A DNA stretch of 64,000 nucleotides. Origin: Synechococcus sp. PCC 7336. GTDB lineage: Bacteria; Cyanobacteriota; Cyanobacteriia; Thermostichales; PCC-7336. The DNA lies in NCBI RefSeq assembly GCF_000332275.1, contig NZ_CM001776.1, positions 496,001 to 560,000 on the forward strand, given 5' to 3'. Under the pieces are notes generated by a model that saw only the letters and a list, made by a program, of their open reading frames with translations, was not told where the DNA came from and did not search any database. The position numbers and the translations under genes were made by a program. Below are positions 42,011-49,577 of the stretch, in pieces. The number at the start of each line of letters is the position of its first letter. Within the stretch, counting starts at the first letter, position 1.

Positions 42011-42892
42011 GTGGCTGCTCTGGAGCACATTTTCCATACGCAAAACCCGATTATTGGAGTCGTACACCTGTTGCCGCTACCCACTTCCCCCCGTTGGGGC
42101 GGCAATCTAGAAGCGGCGATCGCTCGGGCGGAGCAAGAGGCCACGGCTCTAGCAGCGGGCGGTGTGGACGGAATTATTGTCGAAAACTTAAATGACATGC
42201 CCTACACCAAAGGGCAGGCGGACCCGGCGGTGGTCAGTGCCATGACCGCGATTGTGCAGCGCATCAAGCAAATGGTGCAGTTGCCCCTCGGCCTTAACGT
42301 GTTGCGCAACGACGGTCGCAGTGCCCTCGCGATCGCCGCCTGCACTGGCGCTCAATTTATTCGCGTCAACGTTCTGACAGGGGTGATGGTGACCGATCAG
42401 GGCACGATTGAGGGGGATGCTTATAACCTGTTGCGCTATCGTCGCCAATTGGGGGCAGACATTCAAATCTACGCGGATGTTTTGGTCAAGCACGCTCGCC
42501 CCCTCGCAGCCACCAACCCGATTTCAGTCGTGAAGGATACCGTGGAGCGCGGTTTGGCTGACGGCATTATTTTGTCCGGTTGGGCCACGGGCCATCCCCC
42601 CTCAATTGACGAACTGGAAATGGCGCGGGCAACGGCTCCCGACACGCCGCTCTTGATTGGCTCTGGCGCGAATCTGGATAATATTAGCTCGCTGTTGCAG
42701 GTGGCCGACGGGGCGATTGTGGCCACATCCCTCAAGCGGCACGGCAAGCTGTCTGAAGGGATCGATCCCATTCGCGTCAGCCGGTTTGTGGAAGCTGCCC
42801 ATCGCCACCTTGCCCGAGTTCGCGAGGCCGAAGCCGATGCTGCAGCGGCTAATGTCGATCGGTCTGCCGGTCTTTCTGTCGGTCGCAGCTAG
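42011..42892 (+). CDS. btpA: BtpA-family photosystem I biogenesis protein
   Basis: This 293-residue TIM-barrel protein of the BtpA family stabilises photosystem I reaction-centre proteins in cyanobacteria. Motifs are IIGVVHLLPLPTSP, GGVDGIIVENLNDMPY, GLNVLRNDGRSALAIA, FIRVNVLTGVMVTDQG and GSGANLDNISSLL. GTG start at 42011 follows GAGGAG. It opens a co-oriented run with crr6 and ccb-like genes. Confidence 0.93.
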   Translation: MAALEHIFHTQNPIIGVVHLLPLPTSPRWGGNLEAAIARAEQEATALAAGGVDGIIVENLNDMPYTKGQADPAVVSAMTAIVQRIKQMVQLPLGLNVLRNDGRSALAIAACTGAQFIRVNVLTGVMVTDQGTIEGDAYNLLRYRRQLGADIQIYADVLVKHARPLAATNPISVVKDTVERGLADGIILSGWATGHPPSIDELEMARATAPDTPLLIGSGANLDNISSLLQVADGAIVATSLKRHGKLSEGIDPIRVSRFVEAAHRHLARVREAEADAAAANVDRSAGLSVGRS

Positions 42893-42940
42893 CGGCGTTC
42901 TTTCGTTCTATCCTTCTGTTTATTGGCTGTTCTCGCTGCT

Positions 42941-43420
42941 ATGAGCGTTACCCTCGTTTTAACTGCTGACGCGATCGCCAATCTCGATCTCAGCGCCGGA
43001 CATGCCATTGTCGAGACCCTGCTGACCAATCCCAAAGGGTGTGCTCAGCAATTGCAATGCGCGATCGACTATCCCCGTGCAGAGGACGATCCGCGAGAGC
43101 TGTCCGAGATTTCCGAAGTGCGGCTGTGGTTTGTGCGCTGGGATGTTGCCTACCCTTGGCTGCCCTACTTTCTCGACTGGCGCGGGGGGGAGTTGGCCCG
43201 CTACGCCGCCATGCTGGTGCCCCATCAATTTAGCCAGCGGGAGGGCATCCAGTTCAATCCCGAGGGGCTGGAAATTTTTGTCATGCAAAAGATTTTTGTC
43301 TTGCTCGATTGGTTCAAAGATAAAGACTTTGGCTCGACGGCTGATGTGAGAAATATGGCCAAGGTGTTGGGCTACGATATTGCCCCCGAGTTTTTCCAGT
43401 TGTTGGAGCAATATCGGTGA
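42941..43420 (+). CDS. CRR6-family NdhI maturation factor
   Basis: This 159-residue soluble protein matches CRR6, needed to assemble NdhI into the NDH-1 complex. Landmarks are DLSAGHAIVETLL, SEVRLWFVRWDVAYPWLPYFLDW and GLEIFVMQKIFVLLDW. ATG at 42941 is preferred over a TTG six codons earlier. The next gene overlaps by four bases. Confidence 0.85.
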   Translation: MSVTLVLTADAIANLDLSAGHAIVETLLTNPKGCAQQLQCAIDYPRAEDDPRELSEISEVRLWFVRWDVAYPWLPYFLDWRGGELARYAAMLVPHQFSQREGIQFNPEGLEIFVMQKIFVLLDWFKDKDFGSTADVRNMAKVLGYDIAPEFFQLLEQYR

Positions 43421-43986
43421 AGGGTTTGCTGATGGCCGATACAGTGCCGGGGACGGCAGGAACCGAAGCGATCGCCGCTCCTGTTGCAGTCTCAAAGGCG
43501 ATCGCCGCTTACCTAACCAAGCATCGGCATTCCCAGCTTCAGGGGCTATCGGTGCCGGAGGATTTAGCGATCGCCGACTGGGGCCAGTTGTGGCGAGACT
43601 ATACCGAATTGCTCGAACGGGGAGAGCCGCTGGCGATCGCCTTACCCCACAGTTTTGGCGCTGCGATCGATGCCACATCCACCCTGGCCGAATGGGCGGG
43701 CGATTGGCGTTTATCCGTGCTGCTGACCCTGCCCATCAATGCCCATAGTTTCAGTCTCGCGACTGCCTTTGCTGCCCTGGCCCGCCAGTCACAAGCGCAG
43801 CTGCTCGGATTTGTTGTGTGGGGCAGCGGCTCTGCAGAAGCTGTTAAGGCGCTGTCCGAACCCATTGAGGCAACCCTCCGCGTCCCCGTGTTGGGGCATC
43901 TCGATCTACAGCCGCAGGATCTGGAGAATCCCGACGCCCTGGCAACCGCCGCCGCCCAACTCAACTGGGAACTGCTGCCGTGGTAA
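43417..43986 (+). CDS. BioD-like hypothetical protein without P-loop
   Basis: This 189-residue protein's C-terminal half recalls dethiobiotin synthetase-like P-loop proteins: LLTLPINAHSFSLATAF in place of the G-INH-L motif, QLLGFVVWGSGSAEAV, and LRVPVLGHLDL. The N-terminal Walker A loop is missing, so it cannot be a normal BioD. It is wedged between crr6 and ccb genes with overlaps of four and seven bases. An assembly role is possible by context. Confidence 0.6.
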   Translation: MKGLLMADTVPGTAGTEAIAAPVAVSKAIAAYLTKHRHSQLQGLSVPEDLAIADWGQLWRDYTELLERGEPLAIALPHSFGAAIDATSTLAEWAGDWRLSVLLTLPINAHSFSLATAFAALARQSQAQLLGFVVWGSGSAEAVKALSEPIEATLRVPVLGHLDLQPQDLENPDALATAAAQLNWELLPW

Positions 43987-44636
43987 TTCGCTATCTCCCT
44001 TTGGTGGCAGGCATTCTCGGCGGCAGTCTCTTGGTGCTGAATCATCTGGCCTTCAGTCCCGATCTGCTCAACAGCCAATCGCGATCGGATGCCCTCGGGG
44101 TGTTGCTCAGTGCCCTACTCGTACTGACGGGACTGCTGTGGCAGCAAGTGCAACCCCTTCCCCCCAAAGCGGTGCAGTTGGAGGGCGAGCAGGGGTTCGA
44201 ACTGTGGTCGGAATTATCGCAGGCACAGCGGTTAGAGCTGGGCTGGGCGACGCGATCGCTGCTGCTGGCCAGTCCCGCCCAAAGTGTGGTTCTGATGTAT
44301 GGCGATCGCCTGATTCTGCGGCGGGGAATTCTGTCCGATACGGATTACTCTCCCGGCCAAACAGTGGAACCCGGTACCATCCTGGCTCGCGTTCTCAAGA
44401 CTCAAAAGCCCGTTTACCTGGTGGATCTCAAACTGTATCCGGCCCGAGTTGAATTTGATTACTTGCCTGCTAACACGCAAGCACTGCTGTGCGAACCGGT
44501 GGGCGAGCGCGGTGCTTTAGTTTTGGGCGCAGATGCCCCCCGCAGTTTTATCGATCGCGATCGCGCCTGGATTGGGGCGATCGCCCAAAAGTTAGATAGC
44601 GTTCTAGACCCTCTCTCCGAACCTCCTTCAGCCTAA
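43980..44636 (+). CDS. CCB-type cofactor assembly of complex C subunit B
   Basis: This 218-residue membrane protein belongs to the CCB2/CCB4 group that attaches the extra haem (ci) to cytochrome b6. Two N-terminal membrane helices (PLVAGILGGSLLVLNHLAF and ALGVLLSALLVLTGLLW) are followed by a soluble domain (GWATRSLLLASPAQSVVLMY, PVGERGALVLGADAPRSF). It is the last gene of the btpA cluster. Confidence 0.85.
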   Translation: MVIRYLPLVAGILGGSLLVLNHLAFSPDLLNSQSRSDALGVLLSALLVLTGLLWQQVQPLPPKAVQLEGEQGFELWSELSQAQRLELGWATRSLLLASPAQSVVLMYGDRLILRRGILSDTDYSPGQTVEPGTILARVLKTQKPVYLVDLKLYPARVEFDYLPANTQALLCEPVGERGALVLGADAPRSFIDRDRAWIGAIAQKLDSVLDPLSEPPSA

Positions 44637-44657
44637 AGATCCGAGCACCAATCTCCA

Positions 44658-44674
44658 TGTAACAGAGTGTTACA
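44658..44674. promoter_or_regulatory. 17-bp dyad upstream of hslO
   Basis: TGTAACAGAGTGTTACA is a perfect 7-3-7 inverted repeat, 70 bases before the preferred hslO start. It resembles an operator for a dimeric regulator. The NtcA consensus GTA-N8-TAC is not met (the spacer is nine). Confidence 0.55.
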
Positions 44675-44743
44675 CTAAGGGCTGTTTGGCCTGCACCGCT
44701 TCTGAACCTCCTGCGGGCTGAGTTGAGTTGTGCGGAGAGCATT

Positions 44744-45634
44744 GTGGCAGATTATCTGATTCGAGCAACGGCAGCGGATGGAAATGCCCGAGCAGTGACT
44801 GCCATTTCGACCCAATTGTGCGAAGAAGCGCGGAACCGCCACAGTTTGTCTTATGTCGCCACCGCTGCCTTGGGTCGGGCCATGACTGCAGGCTTGCTGA
44901 TTTCTTCGGGGATGAAGCGGGCGGATGCCCGTGTGAATCTGCAATTTCTCGGGGGCGGTCCGCTCGGTAAGGTGTGGGTCGATGCTGGGGCGGATGGGAG
45001 CGTGCGCGGTTACGTCCAACATCCCCAAATCGAGTTGCCGCCCAATGCCCTCGGCAAGTTGGATGTTGGCGGTGCGGTGGGTCGCGATGGCATGTTGCAC
45101 GTGATTCGCGATTTGGGCTTTGGCTATCCCTACAGCGGCACGGTGCAACTGGTGTCTGGGGAAATTGGGGATGATGTGACGCAGTATTTAGTCACCTCCG
45201 AGCAAACCCCATCGGCTGTCCTGTTGGGGGTGTTTGTGGATAGTGCGGGGGTGCAGGCGGCGGGGGGGATGATGCTGCAATTGTTGCCCGGTGCCCCCGA
45301 GCAGTTGATTGCCGATATGGAGGCAAAGTTATCGGGCTTGACGGGGTTTACGCCGCTCTTGCGATCGGGCATGGGCTTGACCGATATTCTGGAAAATCTA
45401 CTGGGGGATTGGGGGTTACAGATCGCTGCCGACACCCAAATGATTCGGTTCCACTGTCCCTGCAGCGAAGATCGGATGTTGAGGGCGCTGCGGCTGTTGG
45501 GAGAGGTGGAGCTGAAGGACATGATTGAAAAAGATGGCGGAGCAGAAGCCACCTGTCATTTTTGTAATGAGATCTATCGGGTCGGCGAGCCGGAATTGCA
45601 GCAGGTTATCGAGCAGTTGCAGGACCAGGCTTGA
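44744..45634 (+). CDS. hslO: redox-regulated chaperone Hsp33
   Basis: Hsp33 is a holdase activated by oxidation. The GTG at 44744 gives MADYLIRATAADG, the family start, and 296 residues. The central domain includes ALGRAMTAGLLISSGMK and GGMMLQLLPGA. The C-terminal zinc switch is complete: HCPCSEDRM and CHFCNEIY. A TTG at 44723 is also open. The dyad upstream may control it. Confidence 0.96.
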   Translation: MADYLIRATAADGNARAVTAISTQLCEEARNRHSLSYVATAALGRAMTAGLLISSGMKRADARVNLQFLGGGPLGKVWVDAGADGSVRGYVQHPQIELPPNALGKLDVGGAVGRDGMLHVIRDLGFGYPYSGTVQLVSGEIGDDVTQYLVTSEQTPSAVLLGVFVDSAGVQAAGGMMLQLLPGAPEQLIADMEAKLSGLTGFTPLLRSGMGLTDILENLLGDWGLQIAADTQMIRFHCPCSEDRMLRALRLLGEVELKDMIEKDGGAEATCHFCNEIYRVGEPELQQVIEQLQDQA

Positions 45635-45721
45635 ATAGGGTGATTTGCCAGCCAATGGGAATATACTATTGCACAATAGAAGTGACAGCCATCTGACCCC
45701 CCTGACACTTGCCGAAAAGTT

Positions 45722-46051
45722 ATGACGATCGCTGAGCTGATCCCAACCGTTAAAGAGCTGTCCCACACAGACCAACTCTTGCTGCTACAAGTGCTCGTGC
45801 AGGAGCTACTGCAGGCAGAAGGTGTAACAGAAAAGCAGCTTTTAGAGGGTAGCTCATCGCAACCTGCAGTATCTTCTTTTGAAGACGACGACAATGGCGA
45901 CCTCACCTTAGAGGAACGCCGTGATTTTCTCGAGAAACCTCTTGTCGAACGCAGACGCATTTTGGCAGAGCAAGCCGAAGCAATACAGACCCATTACGAA
46001 CAAAATACTGAGTGGAAAGAATGGCTAGCAGGTGACATTGTTGAGTACTAA
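45722..46051 (+). CDS. orphan type II antitoxin-like protein
   Basis: This 109-residue helical, acidic protein follows the pattern of cyanobacterial antitoxins that precede MazF/PemK toxins: LIPTVKELSHTDQLLLLQVLV, then RRILAEQAEAIQTHYEQN and a terminal AGDIVEY. In complete modules the toxin overlaps this end. Here no toxin follows, only a dispersed repeat, so the toxin may have been lost. Confidence 0.65.
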   Translation: MTIAELIPTVKELSHTDQLLLLQVLVQELLQAEGVTEKQLLEGSSSQPAVSSFEDDDNGDLTLEERRDFLEKPLVERRRILAEQAEAIQTHYEQNTEWKEWLAGDIVEY

Positions 46052-46430
46052 ACCTCATCCATGTTGAGACCTGGAGTTTTCAGGCATTGCACTCAGCCCC
46101 CTAAATCCCCCACCAGTGGGGGACTTGTGAGAGTCTGTTGGCTTCGTTCTACAACTTGAATGACCGCGATTGGCCGGTTCGTCTTCCCAGCCTCCAAACC
46201 CCAGCTAGCACTGTCGTCAAGTCCCCCAGAATGGGGGATTTAGGGGGCGAATGCAGTGGTTAACAGCGTTAGTGAGGGGTACTAAAAGGTGCCTCATTAA
46301 AACTACAGGTTTCTGACTAGACTTGGTTTAATTCTGCAATTGGGCTATATCTCTGACAAAACCCTCACCAAGATTGCCTTCACCATAGCAGCGGTCATCG
46401 AAGCCGATATTTAACCTCCCGAGACGAGCC
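46052..46430. other. 379-bp gap filled by a dispersed repeat
   Basis: No gene is visible. The stretch contains inverted copies of the family 1 repeat core: one at about 46092-46127 and one at 46219-46253. It separates the orphan antitoxin gene from the Uma2 gene. Confidence 0.6.
46088..46331. repeat. dispersed repeat, family 1, copy 2 with inverted core
   Basis: The right part (46181-46331) matches 23093-23230. The left part carries the core in reverse: GCCCCCTAAATCCCCCA is the inverse of the right-hand TGGGGGATTTAGGGGGC. The inverted cores about 120 bases apart give the look of a MITE with GC-rich ends. No coding potential is seen. Confidence 0.75.
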
Positions 46431-46979
46431 GTGAAGACATTAGCCCAATGGACAGTCGATGACTATCACCGCATGATTGAGGCCGGCCTGTTTGCCGATC
46501 GCCGCGTTGAATTACTGCAGGGCGAGATTGTCGAAATGCCTCCAGAAAACCCCACTCACAACTACACCAACCATCAGGCGCTTGGATACTTGCAATCTTT
46601 GTTGGGCGATCGCGCTGACGTCTTATCCCCCGGTCCCATCGACCTGAATGCTTGGGGCTCGGAGCCAGAGCCGGATATAGCAATTGTTCGTCCCCCACTA
46701 TCCTGCTACAAACACCGCCATCCCAACCCCGAAGATATCCACTGGCTGATTGAAATTTCCAACAGCACCTTAGCCTACGACCTCAACGATAAGCAGCGCC
46801 TGTATGCCCTGGCCGGTATTTCAGAATATTGGGCGATCGACGTTCAAGCATCGCAGGCGTGGGTGCATCGCCAGCCCGAGGGGGAGCAGTATCGGGTCAA
46901 AACGGCGATCGCCGCAGGATCGATTTCGCCCTTAGCTTTTCCGGCGATCGCCGTCGATCTCGTCCAATTGCTGGGGTAA
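46431..46979 (+). CDS. Uma2-family protein
   Basis: This 182-residue Uma2 (DUF820) protein is read from GTG 46431. It has WTVDDYHRMIEAGLFADRRV, ELLQGEIVEMPPENPTHN, EPEPDIAIVRPP with the active-site aspartate, DIHWLIEISNSTLAYDL, and YALAGISEYWAIDVQ. This is a third subtype among the four Uma2 genes of this window. Confidence 0.93.
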   Translation: MKTLAQWTVDDYHRMIEAGLFADRRVELLQGEIVEMPPENPTHNYTNHQALGYLQSLLGDRADVLSPGPIDLNAWGSEPEPDIAIVRPPLSCYKHRHPNPEDIHWLIEISNSTLAYDLNDKQRLYALAGISEYWAIDVQASQAWVHRQPEGEQYRVKTAIAAGSISPLAFPAIAVDLVQLLG

Positions 46980-47042
46980 GCCAAACTCGCCACAAACCGC
47001 GCGAGAATACCGTCAAACTGAACTCGTCCTATTACCTTGCGG

Positions 47043-47258
47043 CTAATTGCTTTCGCGATCGCTCAATGCCTGAATCGCCCGAGCATTACTGCCGATGAGC
47101 TGCTTGAGCTCTGCAATTTCGGCGCCAAATTGCTCGAACAACCGCTCAAATCGCTCGAACGCCCGCTGATTGGCCTGCTCGTGTTCGATTTGCATTTGGG
47201 CCAACTGCTGAATTAAGTTCCCTGCAGTTGCAAACGCTTGACGAGTTTCTTCATCCAC
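47043..47258 (-). CDS. small coiled-coil protein
   Basis: This 71-residue protein is rich in Gln and Glu with heptad-like spacing (LIQQLAQMQIEHEQANQRAF, FERLFEQFGAEIAELKQLI). It is probably a single coiled coil. Short proteins like this often sit beside cyanobacterial Uma2 genes, as here. No function is known. Confidence 0.55.
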   Translation of the reverse strand: MDEETRQAFATAGNLIQQLAQMQIEHEQANQRAFERFERLFEQFGAEIAELKQLIGSNARAIQALSDRESN

Positions 47259-47443
47259 TTTAAGACGCCCCGATACACCTATTCATCATGGCAGATGGAT
47301 TGTGCTGCAATCTGCTGGCCCAAGGGAGAGATTGGTGGCACCGACAGGGACAACATGATAAACCTAAGGTCGATGCAATACGTTTGGTCTTGCCCGACGG
47401 ATGCGATCGCCCTCCAAAATTTGTCTCGATTGAGCCCACACCG

Positions 47444-49132
47444 ATGCCTGAAAACCGCAAAAGTCGTGCCATCACCGAAGGAGTTCAGCGCTCCCCCAAC
47501 CGCGCCATGCTGCGTGCTGTGGGATTTGGCGACAAGGATTTCGTCAAGCCAATTGTGGGCTTGGCTAACGGTCACAGCACCATTACCCCTTGCAATATGG
47601 GTATTGGCAAGCTGGCGGAGCGGGCAGAAAGCGGCTTCAAACAGGCGGGGGCCATGCCCCAAATGTTCGGCACCATCACCATTAGTGACGGCATCTCGAT
47701 GGGCACTGAAGGGATGAAATACTCCTTGGTGTCTCGCGAAGTGATTGCCGATTCGATCGAAACGGTCTGTGGCGGTCAGAGTTTAGATGGGGTGTTGGCG
47801 ATCGGCGGTTGCGACAAGAATATGCCGGGGGCCACGATCGCGATCGCCCGCCTCAATATTCCGGCCATTTTTGTCTACGGCGGCACCATTAAACCCGGTC
47901 ATTTAGACGGTCGCGACCTCACGGTGGTCAGCTCCTTCGAAGCGGTGGGCGAGTTCAGCGCAGGCAAAATTAGCGAAGAAGAATTGATGAATGTGGAGCG
48001 CAACGCCTGCCCTGGCGCTGGCTCCTGTGGCGGCATGTATACCGCCAATACCATGTCTTCGGCGATCGAAGCAATGGGACTGAGCTTGCCCTACTCTTCC
48101 ACAATGGCGGCGGAAGACGAGGAGAAAGCAGAGAGTGCCGAGAAGTCCGCCTTCGTGCTAGTGGAAGCGATTCGCAAGCAAATTTTACCCAGCCATATTT
48201 TGACCCGCAAGGGGTTTGAAAATGCGATCGCCGCGATTATGGCGGTGGGGGGTTCCACAAATTCTGTCTTGCACCTGTTGGCGATCGCCCATGCGATCGG
48301 GGTCGAACTCAGCCTGGACGATTTCGAAACGATTCGCGAACGGGTTCCGGTACTCTGCGATCTCAAACCCTCGGGTCGCTATGTAGCCACCGACTTGCAC
48401 AAAGCAGGCGGCATCCCGCAGGTGATGAAGATGTTGTTGGATCGGGGTTTGCTCCACGGCGATGCCCTCACCGTTTCGGGACAAACCATTGCTGAAGTGC
48501 TGGCTGACGTGCCTGCCGCACCGTCCCCCGACCAAGATGTGATTCGTCAGTGGGATAACCCTATGTACCGTCAGGGTCACCTGGCCATTTTGAAAGGGAA
48601 CCTTGCGGTTGAAGGGGCCGTTGCCAAGATCTCGGGTGTGAAGAATCCCAAGATTACCGGTCCGGCACGGGTGTTCGAGTCTGAAGAGGACTGCCTCAGC
48701 GCCATTCTGGATGGCAAGGTTGTGGCTGGCGATGTCGTCGTGGTGCGCTACGAAGGACCGGTGGGCGGTCCCGGTATGCGGGAGATGCTGGCTCCTACGT
48801 CTGCAATTATTGGGGCTGGGCTGGGGGATTCGGTTGGCTTGATTACGGACGGTCGGTTCTCGGGCGGTACCTATGGAATGGTGGTGGGTCACGTTGCGCC
48901 GGAAGCAGCAGTGGGGGGCACGATCGCCTTGGTGAAAGAAGGAGACAGCATTACGATCGATGCCGAACAGCGGTTGTTACAACTGAATGTGCCGGAGGAG
49001 GAATTAGCCCAACGTCGCGCTGCTTGGCAGCCTCCTCAGCCCCGCTATCAGAAGGGAACTCTAGCCAAGTATGCCAAGCTGGTGTCGTCGAGCAGCCTCG
49101 GTGCTGTGACGGATCTCGATTTGTTCTCGTGA
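47444..49132 (+). CDS. ilvD: dihydroxy-acid dehydratase
   Basis: This enzyme makes 2-keto acids in valine, isoleucine and coenzyme A synthesis, using an iron-sulfur cluster. ATG at 47444 ([13 protein letters not shown]) gives 562 residues, normal length. Landmarks are [44 protein letters not shown] (cluster cysteines) and [15 protein letters not shown]. An open extension upstream to 47288 has no family sequence. Confidence 0.97.
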   Translation: MPENRKSRAITEGVQRSPNRAMLRAVGFGDKDFVKPIVGLANGHSTITPCNMGIGKLAERAESGFKQAGAMPQMFGTITISDGISMGTEGMKYSLVSREVIADSIETVCGGQSLDGVLAIGGCDKNMPGATIAIARLNIPAIFVYGGTIKPGHLDGRDLTVVSSFEAVGEFSAGKISEEELMNVERNACPGAGSCGGMYTANTMSSAIEAMGLSLPYSSTMAAEDEEKAESAEKSAFVLVEAIRKQILPSHILTRKGFENAIAAIMAVGGSTNSVLHLLAIAHAIGVELSLDDFETIRERVPVLCDLKPSGRYVATDLHKAGGIPQVMKMLLDRGLLHGDALTVSGQTIAEVLADVPAAPSPDQDVIRQWDNPMYRQGHLAILKGNLAVEGAVAKISGVKNPKITGPARVFESEEDCLSAILDGKVVAGDVVVVRYEGPVGGPGMREMLAPTSAIIGAGLGDSVGLITDGRFSGGTYGMVVGHVAPEAAVGGTIALVKEGDSITIDAEQRLLQLNVPEEELAQRRAAWQPPQPRYQKGTLAKYAKLVSSSSLGAVTDLDLFS

Positions 49133-49260
49133 AGGTTTTCAGCCCTAATAAGTAGTGCAGGGTATCGGAAACTGTCCAACTTTTTTTACAGATGTTCGCT
49201 ACGGACTCTTCATATTTGTAACTTCTTAGATAGTGATTCAAAATTACAGCCCCAAACACT

Positions 49261-49440
49261 ATGGCTCACTATCGATTTGAAATTGAAGTGAAAGACGACG
49301 ATCTTCTGGGTACCGAGAGCAATCACGCGATCGCGTTAGAGGCCGATTCGGATGCGGAGGCATTTGAAAAGCTAGGCTGGATTGCCAGAGAGCGCGGCTG
49401 GAGTATGCACCAAGTGGAAGAACTGCTGGATGGGGAGTAG
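49261..49440 (+). CDS. small hypothetical protein, 59 aa
   Basis: ATG at 49261 opens a 59-codon frame ending in TAG: MAHYRFEIEVKDDDLLGTES, then ADSDAEAFEKLGWIARERGW and a terminal VEELLDGE. The acidic composition, HIP1 site within codons and clean start suggest a real small gene. It resembles short cyanobacterial proteins of unknown function with an alternating beta-alpha pattern. Confidence 0.65.
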   Translation: MAHYRFEIEVKDDDLLGTESNHAIALEADSDAEAFEKLGWIARERGWSMHQVEELLDGE

Positions 49441-49577
49441 GTGCCCGCAGCCTAGAGGTCGGCAGGACAACTTTGCGATCGCCCTACGGCGGGATTGAGC
49501 CTGCCTGAACCGTTCGAGTCGGCTGAATTCCGCTGCAGAATAGGATAACTTGGTGACAATGTGTCGCTGAAACCACT

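Noticed and set aside
44659-44673. NtcA site upstream of hslO
   Set aside because: The half sites GTA and TAC are separated by nine bases rather than eight, and hslO is not an expected nitrogen-control target. It is kept only as an unnamed dyad.
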